Positions 1 to 8,884 of a stretch of 64,000 nucleotides of DNA are shown one piece after another. The DNA is from Chryseobacterium sp. BLS98 (lineage in GTDB: Bacteria > Bacteroidota > Bacteroidia > Flavobacteriales > Weeksellaceae). Below the pieces are notes generated by a model. It was not told the origin of the DNA. It made no database searches and was given only the letters and a program-made list of their open reading frames with translations. Positions within the stretch are counted from its first letter, which is position 1; each line of letters starts with the position of its first letter. The stretch covers positions 248,001 to 312,000 of the forward strand of contig NZ_LFNF01000001.1 in NCBI RefSeq assembly GCF_001045445.1. Reading direction: 5' to 3'. A program made the translations under genes and the position numbers.

Positions 1-1
1 G

Positions 2-1399
2 GTTACTGTGTTTTTTTTCTGGGGATTTGTTGCTGCAAGTAATGACATTCTGATACCAGTTTTCCAAAAAGCCTTTAAATTATCCCAAACCGAAAGTATG
101 CTCGTACAGATTTGTTTCTACGTGGCTTACACGGTGGGTTCTCTAATTTATATGGTCGTCTCAAAAGGTTTGAAACAGGATCTTATTAATAAAATAGGGT
201 ACAAAAACGGCCTTATTTTAGGGCTCCTTATTTCTGCAGCAGGAACTTTACTGTTCTATCCGGCAGCGAATATGGCATCGTTCCCCTTAATGATTTCCGG
301 TCTGTTCATTGTAGGATTAGGATTCTCCTTACAGCAGATTGTTGCGAATCCGCTGGCTATTGAAGTAGGGCCCACTGAAACAGGATCCCAAAGGCTTACC
401 ATGGCGGGAGGAATTAATAACCTGGGAACTACCATCGGGCCGCTTCTTGTATCATTTGCTATTTTCGGATCGGCTTCTGCAGCCAATACGGAAGCAAGCA
501 TCGAAAGTGTAAAGATTCCTTATCTTATGCTGGGAGTTGCATTTGTGCTGGTAGCTATTATGCTTAAATTTTCCTCTCTCCCTGCAATCACTCCTACTAT
601 TATAGAGGATACTGACGATGTGATTCCGGGAGATCACAAAACATCCGCTTTCCAGTACCCTCAGCTTGTGATGGGAATGATTGCGATTTTTGTCTATGTA
701 GGGGTGGAAGTTTCTACAGCCAGTAATCTTCCGGCTTATATGGAAAAAAGCTTAGGTTTTGAAACCAAAGACGTAGCACCTTATATTTCCTTATATTGGG
801 CTTCACTGATGATTGGCCGTTGGACAGGTGCAGTAGAAGCATTTGACCTGAGTGCAGGTTTCAAAAAGATCTTAAGATTCCTTGCTCCTTATCTTGCATT
901 TGGGGTGTTCTTATTAGTGAATGCCATTGCAAAGCATGATCTTTCTCCATTCTATGTTTACGGTGCTGTTATCATTGTAATGATTATTTGCGATATCATG
1001 AGCCAGGGGAATCCGGCAAGAATGCTTCTGATCTTCTCTGTTGCAGGTATAGCTGCCCTGTTAATAGGAATGGTTACCTCAGGAATGGTTTCCGTATATG
1101 CCTTTACCAGTGTGGGATTGTTCTGCTCTACTCTATGGCCTTGTATTTTTGCTCTTGCAATCAATGGTCTTGGAAAACACACCAACCAGGGTTCCGGATT
1201 ATTGATTATGATGATTATGGGAGGAGGTGTTGTAAGTTTAATTCAAGGATATGTGGCTGATTTAACAACTATTCATATGAGTTATATGGTTGGAGTAATT
1301 TGTTTTGCTTATCTTGCATTCTATGCAATCCGTGTAACCGGAATCTTGAAATCCCAGGGTATAGATCTGGATAAAATCTCTAAAGGCAGTGGTCATTAG
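2..1399 (+). CDS. Sugar MFS transporter, FucP/GlcP-like (5' truncated)
   Basis: Integral inner-membrane permease of the major facilitator superfamily, probably a proton/sugar symporter. The reading frame is already open at base 2, and the first visible residues (FFFWGF..NDILIP) match the first transmembrane helix of FucP-type sugar porters. The true start therefore lies a few codons upstream of the window; the GTG at 8 is not convincing as a start. About 465 codons remain, with roughly twelve hydrophobic segments and a typical central loop around residues 190-215. The substrate cannot be read from sequence. The stop overlaps the start of the next gene, so the two are probably cotranscribed. 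Confidence 0.85.
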   Translation, partial: VTVFFFWGFVAASNDILIPVFQKAFKLSQTESMLVQICFYVAYTVGSLIYMVVSKGLKQDLINKIGYKNGLILGLLISAAGTLLFYPAANMASFPLMISGLFIVGLGFSLQQIVANPLAIEVGPTETGSQRLTMAGGINNLGTTIGPLLVSFAIFGSASAANTEASIESVKIPYLMLGVAFVLVAIMLKFSSLPAITPTIIEDTDDVIPGDHKTSAFQYPQLVMGMIAIFVYVGVEVSTASNLPAYMEKSLGFETKDVAPYISLYWASLMIGRWTGAVEAFDLSAGFKKILRFLAPYLAFGVFLLVNAIAKHDLSPFYVYGAVIIVMIICDIMSQGNPARMLLIFSVAGIAALLIGMVTSGMVSVYAFTSVGLFCSTLWPCIFALAINGLGKHTNQGSGLLIMMIMGGGVVSLIQGYVADLTTIHMSYMVGVICFAYLAFYAIRVTGILKSQGIDLDKISKGSGH

Positions 1400-2450
1400 T
1401 ACAACAAAAATAATATATAAGAAGAGATTTTGGGCAGGTATTTTACTTGCCCAATTTCTTTTGTTTTATGGTTTCTCAAAGTCGGGTGCCATGATTTCTT
1501 TTTTCGGAAGTTTTTTTGAATCTCAGAAAAAAATCCATCAGGTGCTTTTCAGCTGGATCCCTTTTTCTTTTGGGGACCTTTTGTACATTATTCTTGGCGT
1601 TTTCCTTTTATATCAAATTGTTTTATGCTTTAAAAAGAAAGGAAGAAATGAAGCGGCCTTAAAGCTTCTGACTAGCATTAATATCTTCTACTTCATTTAC
1701 CAGGTTTTTTGGGGCATGCTGTATTTCCAGACTCCTATTATTAAGAAGCTCCCTGAGCAGAAAGAACCTGAAATTGGCAAAGCAAAAATGTTGGCATTAC
1801 GCTACCTTGAAAAATGTAAAGCTACCAGGCAAACTGTGAAGGAAGACAGGAATGGGATATTCATCATAACCGATCTTTCCTCTATTCAGACAGAAATTTT
1901 ACAGCAGCAGGCAAAACTTCCAAAATACATTTCCGACAAAAAAGCTCCACAGATCAATTCTTTTAAACCCAGTCTTTTTAAAAGTGTGATGAACTTCACA
2001 GGAATATTGGGCTATTACAATCCTTTTACAGCCGAAGCCCAGTATAACGCAAAGCTTCCCCATACCTTTATTCCGTTTACTTCGGCGCATGAAAGTTCTC
2101 ACCAGCTCGGTTTTGCCAGAGAGCAGGAAGCCAATTTTATAGGCTATTTACTTGGTGTGAATTCTAAAAATGTCGATCTTAAATACAGCACTGAATACTT
2201 TACGTTAAAAAGCCTGCTGAGGTTTATCGTGGAAGAAGATCCTGAATTTGTAAAATCAGTTCTCAATCAATACTCTCCTGCCATGAAAAGGGACCGTATG
2301 TACGAAAGAAGTTTTATTTTCAGACATCAGGGCTGGCTGGATGATTTCTTCGGATTTACCAACAATCTCTTTTTAAAAAGCAATCAGCAGGAAGGCGCAG
2401 TTACTTATTCCTACTTTATTGATCTCCTTTTAAACTACGAAAAGCTATAA
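1389..2450 (+). CDS. DUF3810 family membrane zincin-like protein
   Basis: Protein of 353 residues with two or three N-terminal transmembrane segments (about 14-34, 48-66 and 90-110) and a large extracytoplasmic or cytoplasmic domain. The motif HESSH at 234-238, followed by E245 and E247 in the stretch FAREQEANF, resembles a zinc-metallopeptidase HExxH site, and this is the hallmark of the DUF3810 family. Function and substrate are unknown. The GTG at 1389 overlaps the upstream transporter by 11 nt, suggesting coupled translation. The first ATG (codon 35) would delete the first membrane helix, so I keep the GTG. Confidence 0.75.
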   Translation: MVISTTKIIYKKRFWAGILLAQFLLFYGFSKSGAMISFFGSFFESQKKIHQVLFSWIPFSFGDLLYIILGVFLLYQIVLCFKKKGRNEAALKLLTSINIFYFIYQVFWGMLYFQTPIIKKLPEQKEPEIGKAKMLALRYLEKCKATRQTVKEDRNGIFIITDLSSIQTEILQQQAKLPKYISDKKAPQINSFKPSLFKSVMNFTGILGYYNPFTAEAQYNAKLPHTFIPFTSAHESSHQLGFAREQEANFIGYLLGVNSKNVDLKYSTEYFTLKSLLRFIVEEDPEFVKSVLNQYSPAMKRDRMYERSFIFRHQGWLDDFFGFTNNLFLKSNQQEGAVTYSYFIDLLLNYEKL

Positions 2451-2451
2451 C

Positions 2452-2481
2452 AAAAAAGAATCGTATCAGGCGATACGATTC
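2452..2481 (-). terminator. Rho-independent terminator of the minus-strand small RNA
   Basis: A perfect 10-bp stem (GAATCGTATC / GATACGATTC, 2458-2467 and 2472-2481) has a 4-nt loop. On the minus strand it is followed by six T residues (A-run at 2452-2457). There is no T-run on the plus side, so it primarily ends a leftward transcript, although it also sits just after the DUF3810 stop. Confidence 0.75.
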
Positions 2482-2538
2482 TAAAAACACAAATGATGAA
2501 AAAAAATTTATTACCTTGACTTGTTCCCTCATTCAAGG
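2452..2538 (-). ncRNA. Candidate small RNA, about 85 nt
   Basis: The region has the architecture of a stand-alone sRNA. A Bacteroidota-type promoter lies at 2544-2575. The start is predicted near 2538. A 5' hairpin CCTTGA/TCAAGG (2533-2538 with 2514-2519, 13-nt loop) leads into an A/U-rich linker with a U8 run and then a perfect terminator. No open reading frame of note lies inside it. I do not recognise a named family; comparison with the Rfam Flavo-1 model and other Bacteroidota RNAs would be informative. Inference from signals only. Confidence 0.5.
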
Positions 2539-2543
2539 CGATG

Positions 2544-2575
2544 TAAAAGTACAATATATTTTATAAATACAAAAA
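2544..2575 (-). promoter_or_regulatory. Promoter for minus-strand small RNA
   Basis: Read on the minus strand it has TTTTTG (2575-2570), an 18-nt spacer and TACTTTTA (2551-2544). The last matches the Bacteroidota -7 consensus TAnnTTTG at seven of eight positions. Placement is about 6 nt before the start of the hairpin-plus-terminator unit. Confidence 0.5.
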
Positions 2576-2581
2576 CATTTC

Positions 2582-3062
2582 CCATCTTTTTTGAAACTTT
2601 AAGAAAACTTTATGATTTTTTATGTTTTTTTGAGTTTATTGCTGGATTTTATATTTTTAATAAAAATGCTGATTCGGTCACCAATCTACATTTAAACATA
2701 AATTAGGCTATAAAAAGCTCATAAATCCAAACGATTGTTTAATAATAAAACATTATAGTTCCGCCTTAAATTTCCAATCATGAAAATTAGAGTTATTTTT
2801 AAATCAACGGTAAAATAATTAAAGGAATCGGGAATGATAAGATGCAAAAAATAGAGGTCAACAAAATAGCCCTGGTCATTTTATTATATTGATTCTAATC
2901 AACTAAAAAAATCCCATTGTCTACAACTTCATCATGAGTTCTTTACAGGATTGTATTGCGGAATCAGCTTTATTTTTTAACAAATAAAACAAAAAAAGGC
3001 AACTATATTTACAGAAAATCAAGCATTTAACAAAGGTATATCACCGACAAAAGAAAAAAAAC
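2582..3062. other. AT-rich intergenic region with no recognised gene
   Basis: About 480 bases with frequent stops in all frames, poly-A/T tracts and no convincing ORF, RNA or long repeat that I can see. Confidence 0.5.
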
Positions 3063-3092
3063 TTGTTTTTTTAAAACATCTGCGTATTTTAG
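3063..3092 (+). promoter_or_regulatory. Promoter of the peptide-maturation cassette
   Basis: TTG at 3063-3065, a 19-nt spacer, then TATTTTAG at 3085-3092 (seven of eight matches to TAnnTTTG). The predicted transcript start is only about 8-10 nt before the ATG at 3107, giving a very short leader. Confidence 0.55.
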
Positions 3093-3106
3093 TTAAAAAT
3101 ATTACT

Positions 3107-4615
3107 ATGATTTTCGACAAATTAATTAACTATCTAAAGCTTGATAAACAGGAATTTTCTTTCCAGTTCAATTCTCATCCAAATTACCCTTCTGCATTGG
3201 CTTTTAGTGATACACTTAACTTTATGGGAGTAAAAAATGATGCCTATGAACTTGACAAGGAATATTGGGATGAGCTGCCGGAAGAGTTTATTGCGATCGT
3301 AGATAATTCTTTTTCCTTAGTAAAAAAAACAGGATCAGGCTATTCGGTTTATTCTGAAAAAGCAAAAACACTTAACAAAGAAGAACTTCATCAGAAATCG
3401 ACAGATTTTGTACTGCTTTTTGAAAAAACCGAGAATGCAGAAAGTAAGGCTGTTTTTAATTTCAAACCTCTTCTTTATCTTATTTTCGCCATTATTCTTG
3501 GCTATTCTTTTTTTACGCAAACTATATATGAAGCTCTTTTTAATGTACTCTCCCTTGCTGGTGTTTATATTTCGCTTGAAATTTTCAATCAAAAATTCGG
3601 AAATACTTCTACCGTCATTGGAAGTATCTGTGGAGATACTTCAGCCAAACAGACCACCAATTCATGTGATAAGATCATCAAACAGGATAAAACCAGTATT
3701 TTAGGCTTAAAATTTTCTGATTTTTCCCTGATTTACTTTACAGGACTTGCTGCACTGGGGCTTTTTCTTCCGGCAACAGCTTATATTGTGAAAGGTTTTA
3801 CATTGGTTTCCGTACTGGCAATTGCTTATTCATTATACATCCAGGCATTTGTAGAAAAGGCTTTCTGCAGAGTCTGCCTTGTAATTATTTCAATTCTTGT
3901 GGGACAATTAGTACTGAGCATACTGTTTTTCCAGAGTACGCCGTTCAGTATAGCGGTGTTATTATTAACTGCAGTTCTGTGGATTCTTGTTTTCTCTGCC
4001 GTTCTGTATTTCAACAACATTCTTTCCCAAAAAGAAAGCCTTCAGAAATCGAATGCTAAAAATCTTAGGTTTAAAAGGAATTATGAACTTTTCAAAAGTC
4101 AGCTTTTGGAAAAAGAGAAAATAGAATTCCAGGATACCGAAACTTTTACATTAGGAAATAAAAACTCTAAGTTTCGTCTTTCAATTGTCTCCAATCCGTA
4201 CTGTGGATTCTGTAAAGATGGTCATAAAATCATGGAGGGGCTTCTTGAAAAATATCCTGATGATATTTCTGTACAGATCCGTTTTAATTATTCCTCGGAA
4301 AGAGCTGATGAGAAGTATACCCAATTACTTTCAGCTTTTAAACATATTTATCAAAACAAGCCTCAAAAGGAATTTTTAAAGGCTATTGAAGAATGGTTTG
4401 AAACAAAAGATGAAAATAAGATCGTTACTCTTTCAGGTTCATCTGCTCCGGAAGATCTTACTCCATTTGTTGAAATGACAAAGGACAACAGTAACTCAGG
4501 ATTAAACTTCACCCCGATTTTTATTATTAACGGATACCAGTTCCCGGATAAGTATGATCGTGAAGACATCTGGTTCTTTATTGATGAATTAATGGAAGAT
4601 GAGGACTTTCAATAA
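3107..4615 (+). CDS. C39-like / VKOR / thioredoxin fusion (disulfide-forming membrane oxidoreductase)
   Basis: A 502-residue protein with three parts. Residues 1-105 resemble the C39 peptidase fold, but no catalytic cysteine is visible in the expected place. Residues 118-302 form a multi-helix VKOR domain with loop cysteines C175 and C187 and the active CxxC C254-RV-C257. Residues 330-502 are a thioredoxin/DsbA-like domain with C366-GF-C369. VKOR-thioredoxin fusions pass disulfides to exported proteins using quinone. The next gene encodes a six-cysteine GG-leader peptide and the one after a C39 exporter, so oxidation of the exported peptide is the likely job. The degenerate C39 part may bind leaders. 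Role in this cassette is inference. Confidence 0.8.
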   Translation: MIFDKLINYLKLDKQEFSFQFNSHPNYPSALAFSDTLNFMGVKNDAYELDKEYWDELPEEFIAIVDNSFSLVKKTGSGYSVYSEKAKTLNKEELHQKSTDFVLLFEKTENAESKAVFNFKPLLYLIFAIILGYSFFTQTIYEALFNVLSLAGVYISLEIFNQKFGNTSTVIGSICGDTSAKQTTNSCDKIIKQDKTSILGLKFSDFSLIYFTGLAALGLFLPATAYIVKGFTLVSVLAIAYSLYIQAFVEKAFCRVCLVIISILVGQLVLSILFFQSTPFSIAVLLLTAVLWILVFSAVLYFNNILSQKESLQKSNAKNLRFKRNYELFKSQLLEKEKIEFQDTETFTLGNKNSKFRLSIVSNPYCGFCKDGHKIMEGLLEKYPDDISVQIRFNYSSERADEKYTQLLSAFKHIYQNKPQKEFLKAIEEWFETKDENKIVTLSGSSAPEDLTPFVEMTKDNSNSGLNFTPIFIINGYQFPDKYDREDIWFFIDELMEDEDFQ

Positions 4616-4717
4616 GAAATCTCCAGAATTCAAAAATTCACTATCTTAGGACAAAATTAAAAGTATTGGCAGGAAGATTTAAAGAATAAAAAACTAAAAA
4701 CTTAATAATTAAATAAT

Positions 4718-4894
4718 ATGAAAAACTTAAAAAAAATTTCAAGAGAAAATCTAAAAACCATTAAAGGCGGGTTCAGAAGATGCCCGGAAAATGGAGAGTG
4801 TGGTGATGGACAGTGCTGTGCAAACGGTGCTTGCAGATTGATTGCAGGAGCCGGACCCGATACTTATTATTGTACAGCATATCCAGTAAACTGA
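4718..4894 (+). CDS. GG-leader six-cysteine peptide precursor (bacteriocin-like, knottin pattern)
   Basis: A 58-residue ORF starts at an ATG preceded by an A/T-rich initiation region. The leader MKNLKKISRENLKTIKGG is a typical double-glycine leader for C39 cleavage after G18. The 40-residue core has exactly six cysteines spaced C22-x5-C28-x4-C33-C34-x4-C39-x12-C52, the order seen in inhibitor cystine knots. It lies between the VKOR fusion and the C39 transporter, so export and oxidation by its neighbours is the simplest reading. Chryseobacterium genomes carry many bacteriocin-like proteins with this type of leader; activity is unknown. Related peptides occur at 46714 and 46902. Confidence 0.75.
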   Translation: MKNLKKISRENLKTIKGGFRRCPENGECGDGQCCANGACRLIAGAGPDTYYCTAYPVN

Positions 4895-4988
4895 TTTTGC
4901 ATTACAGGTTAAAAAACTGATCATGTTGATTTCCCGCAAAATAGTGCTGTTATCGGTTACAATGATTAATTAACAATGAATAAAGAAG

Positions 4989-5016
4989 AATGTCGTCATC
5001 TAATGACGGCATTTTA
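4989..5016 (+). terminator. Terminator/attenuator between peptide gene and exporter
   Basis: An 11-bp stem (4989-4999 with 5003-5013, one G-U pair) closes a 3-nt loop and runs into a short T stretch. It sits after the peptide gene and before the exporter start. Partial read-through would give more peptide than transporter. Confidence 0.6.
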
Positions 5017-5030
5017 TAATGAGATAAATT

Positions 5031-7223
5031 TTGAAGAAATTTCCCTTTTATAAACAGCCGGACGCCAAAGACTGCGGACCTACCTGCCTTAGAATAGTAA
5101 GTAAATATTACGGCAGAAGTATCTCTTTGCAGCAGATCCGTACCCTTTCTGAAACTACCCGTGAAGGAAGCAGCCTTTTAGGGCTCAGTGATGCATCAGA
5201 AAACCTCGGATTCCGCTCGCTTGGGGTCCAGATCGATTTTAATACTCTTGCAGAAGAAGTTCCGTTTCCATGCATTGTCCACTGGAACAAAAATCATTTT
5301 GTTGTAGTTTATAAGATTGATAAAAATAATAAAGTCTACATTTCAGATCCAAGCTATGGACTGATCACGTATACCCGCGAAGAATTCATCAAATTGTGGA
5401 TCGGGGAAAATGCCAACGAAAATACGGAAGAAGGGATCGCCCTTATCCTTGAAACTACACCTGCATTTTTTCAAACAGAGTTTGATACAGAAGAAAGCAA
5501 GGCAAGCTTCTCTTTCCTTTCGAGATACCTGCTTAAATATAAGTCACTGGTCATACAGCTGGCAGTTGGTCTTTTGGCAGGAAGTTTACTGTCTCTTATT
5601 TTCCCGTTTCTTACCCAAAGTATTGTAGACGTCGGGATACAGAACCAGGATCTCAATTTTATTTACGTAGTTCTTCTCGCCCAGGTGATGCTGTTTCTTG
5701 GAAGGATGGGTATTGAAGTAATCCGGAGCTGGATCTTGCTGCATCTTTCTGCAAGGATCAATATTTCGATTATTTCAGACTTCTTTATCAAACTGATGAA
5801 GCTTCCTATAAGCTTTTTTGATACAAGAATGACCGGAGATATCATGCAGAGGATCAATGATCATCACAGAATTGAGCAGCTCCTGACGAGCTCTTCCTTA
5901 AACACACTGTTTTCTCTTGTTAACCTTATTATCTTCAGTATTGTCCTGCTATTCTATGATTACAGGCTTTTTCTTGTATATCTTATTGGAGCGGCCCTAT
6001 ACATTGGATGGATCACTTTCTTCCTTAATAAAAGAAAGGAATTGGATTATAAAAGATTCTCCCAGGTTTCCCAGGAACAGAGTAAAGTAATTGAGCTGAT
6101 CAATGGGATGCAGGAGATTAAAATGCACAATGCGGAAAAACAGAAGCGTTGGGACTGGGAATTCCTTCAGGTAAAATTATTTAAGATCAGAATAAAATCT
6201 CTTTCTCTGGAACAATGGCAGTCCGTAGGGGGAAATTTCATCAACCAGATGAAAGATATCCTGGTAAGCTTCCTTTCTGCCAAATTGGTTTTGAGCGGAA
6301 ATCTTACTCTGGGGATGATGCTATCTGTACAGTATATTATCGGACAGTTGAACAGTCCTTTGCTGCAGCTTATTGAATTCATTAAGCAAACCCAGGATGC
6401 CAAGATCTCATTGGAAAGATTGGGCGAGATCCATGATAAAGAGGACGAAGAAGACAAAAACGAACAGTATGCAGGGGAAATTCCTCAGAAAGATATTGAA
6501 GTAAACAACATATCATTCCGTTATATCGGCTCCGATGTTCCCGTATTTGAGGATCTCAGTCTCACAATTCCCTATCAGAAAACCACAGCCATTGTAGGAT
6601 CCAGCGGAAGTGGAAAAACCACTCTTTTGAAGCTTCTGATGAAATTTTACGAACCCGACTCAGGAGAAATCAAACTTGGAAATACCCAATTGAAAAGTAT
6701 TTCGCCAAGGGTCTGGAGAGATCATTGCGGAGTAGTAATGCAGGAAGGCTATGTTTTTAATGATACTATTGCTAATAATATTGCAGTAGGAGAAGATTAT
6801 GTTGACAAGCAAAAATTAAGACGTGCTGTAGAGATTGCCAATATCAAAGATTTCATCGAAAGTCTCCCATTAAGCTATAATACTAAGATCGGAAATGAAG
6901 GAGTTGGTGTGAGCGGCGGCCAGAAACAGAGATTGTTCATTGCCAGAGCTGTTTATAAGTCTCCGGAATTCATCTTTTTTGACGAGGCTACCTCTGCTTT
7001 GGATGCCAATAATGAAAAGGTGATCATGGAAAACCTTGAACAGTTCTTTAAAGGTAAAACAGCCATTGTGATTGCCCACAGATTATCAACTGTAAAACAT
7101 GCCGACAAAATTATAGTTCTTGACAAAGGAAAAGTGGTAGAGGAAGGTAACCATGCTGAATTGGTTGCTATAAAAGGAGAATACTACAGGCTGGTGAAGA
7201 ATCAGCTGGAATTAGGAAATTAA
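5031..7223 (+). CDS. C39 peptidase-domain ABC exporter for GG-leader peptides
   Basis: A 730-residue bifunctional exporter. The N-terminal C39 peptidase has Q9, C15 (KDCGPTC), H89 (KNHF) and D106 (SDPSYG), so the catalytic set looks intact. A six-helix membrane domain covers about 165-460. The ATPase domain has Walker A GSSGSGKT near 520-528, signature VSGGQ and Walker B FIFFDEA near 645-651. The family removes the leader after GG and exports the core peptide. The start is a TTG, since the upstream in-frame ATG is closed by a stop and homologues begin MKKFPFYKQPDAKDCG. The HlyD adaptor follows 41 nt downstream. Confidence 0.92.
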   Translation: MKKFPFYKQPDAKDCGPTCLRIVSKYYGRSISLQQIRTLSETTREGSSLLGLSDASENLGFRSLGVQIDFNTLAEEVPFPCIVHWNKNHFVVVYKIDKNNKVYISDPSYGLITYTREEFIKLWIGENANENTEEGIALILETTPAFFQTEFDTEESKASFSFLSRYLLKYKSLVIQLAVGLLAGSLLSLIFPFLTQSIVDVGIQNQDLNFIYVVLLAQVMLFLGRMGIEVIRSWILLHLSARINISIISDFFIKLMKLPISFFDTRMTGDIMQRINDHHRIEQLLTSSSLNTLFSLVNLIIFSIVLLFYDYRLFLVYLIGAALYIGWITFFLNKRKELDYKRFSQVSQEQSKVIELINGMQEIKMHNAEKQKRWDWEFLQVKLFKIRIKSLSLEQWQSVGGNFINQMKDILVSFLSAKLVLSGNLTLGMMLSVQYIIGQLNSPLLQLIEFIKQTQDAKISLERLGEIHDKEDEEDKNEQYAGEIPQKDIEVNNISFRYIGSDVPVFEDLSLTIPYQKTTAIVGSSGSGKTTLLKLLMKFYEPDSGEIKLGNTQLKSISPRVWRDHCGVVMQEGYVFNDTIANNIAVGEDYVDKQKLRRAVEIANIKDFIESLPLSYNTKIGNEGVGVSGGQKQRLFIARAVYKSPEFIFFDEATSALDANNEKVIMENLEQFFKGKTAIVIAHRLSTVKHADKIIVLDKGKVVEEGNHAELVAIKGEYYRLVKNQLELGN

Positions 7224-7264
7224 ATAGTATCCTCCTGAAATAGGGAGGAATTTATCTCAGAAAC

Positions 7265-8563
7265 ATGAAAGAAGACATCTTAGACAATATTGAACTCCGT
7301 TCGGAAAGTGTTCAGGACATTCTTACCCAGCCTCCTCATTGGATGATACGCTGGGGAAACAGTGTCATATTAATTATACTGCTGCTTATCCTTGTGATGA
7401 GCTATATTATAAAATATCCGGAATTCGTTTCCGCACCTGTTATTGTAACCTCGCAAAATCCGCCTGAAAAAATAGAAGCCAGGACCAGTTCTAAAATTGA
7501 GAAAATCTTTATAAGGGACCACCAGCAGGTTAAAAAGAATGATGTACTGATGGTTATGCAGTCCACTGCAAATTATAAAGATGTATTGGAATTAAAAAAG
7601 CTTATAGATTCTATAGCTCCCAATCAGCTCAGCTCTTTTCCGATTGCACAGACATCCAGATTTAAGCTGGGTGAACTTCAGGGTGATTACAACAGTTTTG
7701 CCAAAGCTTTTCAGGATGAAGAGCTTTTCACCAGGCTTCAGCCCTATGCTCCGGAAAATATTGCTGCCAATCAGAGTATCTCGGAATACAGGGGAAGAAT
7801 TGCCACATTAAAACAACAGAAAAGCCTGGAAATGGCCAAGTATGAATTATCAAAGAAAAGCTACCAAAGATCTCAGGAACTTTTCAACCAGGGAGTCATT
7901 GCTTCCATAGAACTTGAAAACGAAAAAATAAAATTCCTTCAGGCCCAGCAGAATCTTGAAAACCTTAATATTTCTATCTCCCAGATAGATGAAGGGATTT
8001 CCAACCTGAACAAAACGAAAAGCGGGACAGCTATTAATACGGAAAAAGACAAGATCACCTATTCTTCTCAGACATTACAGCTTTTTGAACAGCTCCGTAA
8101 ATCTTTAAAGCAATGGGAGCAAAATTACCTTGTTATCTCTTCTACCGATGGGATGGCCAGTTTCCAGCAGTTTTTCGGGGAAAATCAATTTGTGAAAACG
8201 GCAGAACCTATTCTGTCTATTCTTCCAAGCAACAAAGAAAAGCTGGTAGGCAGGATGTCCGTACCTACTGTGAACTCAGGAAAGGTAGCTACAGGCCAGA
8301 AAGTATTGATTAAACTTGATAACTACCGCTTTCAGGAATATGGTATTATAGAAGGGAAAGTACAGAATATTTCCCTTATTCCTGATGAAAAAGGAAATTA
8401 CTATGTAGATATAACGCTTCCTAAAGGATTAAAAACAAGCTATAACAGAACCCTTCCATTTGATAAGGAGCTCAGGGGCAATGCAGAAATTGTAACCCAG
8501 GACCTGAGACTGATCGAAAGGTTTTTCTACCAGATCAGAAAATTATTGGGATACCAGAGTTAA
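7265..8563 (+). CDS. HlyD-family membrane fusion protein (exporter adaptor)
   Basis: A 432-residue periplasmic adaptor with one N-terminal membrane helix (about 28-50), a biotinyl-lipoyl-like segment after residue 65, long helices with heptad character around 155-275 (coiled coil), and a C-terminal beta-barrel region with KVLIKLDNY. It links the C39 ABC exporter to an outer-membrane TolC-like channel, which is not encoded here. It is the last gene of the cassette and is followed by a strong terminator. Confidence 0.88.
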   Translation: MKEDILDNIELRSESVQDILTQPPHWMIRWGNSVILIILLLILVMSYIIKYPEFVSAPVIVTSQNPPEKIEARTSSKIEKIFIRDHQQVKKNDVLMVMQSTANYKDVLELKKLIDSIAPNQLSSFPIAQTSRFKLGELQGDYNSFAKAFQDEELFTRLQPYAPENIAANQSISEYRGRIATLKQQKSLEMAKYELSKKSYQRSQELFNQGVIASIELENEKIKFLQAQQNLENLNISISQIDEGISNLNKTKSGTAINTEKDKITYSSQTLQLFEQLRKSLKQWEQNYLVISSTDGMASFQQFFGENQFVKTAEPILSILPSNKEKLVGRMSVPTVNSGKVATGQKVLIKLDNYRFQEYGIIEGKVQNISLIPDEKGNYYVDITLPKGLKTSYNRTLPFDKELRGNAEIVTQDLRLIERFFYQIRKLLGYQS

Positions 8564-8580
8564 TTTCCCCCAGAAAATAT

Positions 8581-8613
8581 AAAAACCGCGACTGTGTAAG
8601 TTGCGGTTTTTTA
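8581..8613 (+). terminator. Terminator of the peptide-export cassette
   Basis: Stem AAAAACCGC / GCGGTTTTT (8581-8589 with 8603-8611) with a 13-nt loop, followed by T-rich sequence. Confidence 0.75.
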
Positions 8614-8721
8614 TTTATTAAAAGATAATAATATCCCTTTTAAATCTTCCAAAAAAAATTAGCTACTGAAAACTTAGCAGATTTTAAATCACCATTTAAG
8701 AGATAGTAATCAGGATTTTTA

Positions 8722-8757
8722 AAATAAAAAAAGGAAAGTAATATTATCTTACTTTCC
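8722..8757 (-). terminator. Terminator of tRNA-Met
   Basis: Stem GGAAAGTAA / TTACTTTCC (8733-8741 with 8749-8757), loop 7 nt. On the minus strand it is followed by a run of eight T residues. Confidence 0.75.
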
Positions 8758-8766
8758 CTTCTGTTG

Positions 8767-8840
8767 TAGCGAAGACGGGAATTGAACCCGTGACCTCAGG
8801 GTTATGAATCCTGCGCTCTAACCAACTGAGCTACCTCGCC
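8767..8840 (-). tRNA. tRNA-Met (anticodon CAU)
   Basis: A 74-nt cloverleaf on the minus strand. The acceptor GGCGAGG pairs with CTTCGCT using two G-U pairs. The D arm is AGCTCAGTTGGTTAGAGC. The anticodon loop has CAT inside GGATTCATAACCCT. The T arm contains GGGTTCAATTCCC. The discriminator is A and CCA is not encoded. CAU is also the genomic anticodon of the lysidine-modified tRNA-Ile2, so elongator Met is preferred but not proven. It has its own promoter and terminator. Confidence 0.9.
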
Positions 8841-8852
8841 GTTTTGGTGGTG

Positions 8853-8884
8853 CAAATATAGAAAATATTTGTTTACCACCAAAA
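8853..8884 (-). promoter_or_regulatory. Consensus promoter of tRNA-Met
   Basis: On the minus strand: TTTTG (8884-8880), exactly 19 nt, then TATATTTG (8860-8853), a full match to the Bacteroidota consensus. The tRNA 5' end is about 12 nt downstream of the -7 box. It calibrates the other promoter calls in this window. Confidence 0.8.

Noticed and set aside
2521-2706. 61-codon plus-strand ORF
   Set aside because: TTG start, low-complexity AT-rich composition, and it overlaps the promoter of the opposite-strand small RNA.
4976-5053. 25-codon ORF running from the peptide terminator into the exporter start
   Set aside because: It crosses the hairpin, has no leader or membrane features, and is no longer than chance ORFs.
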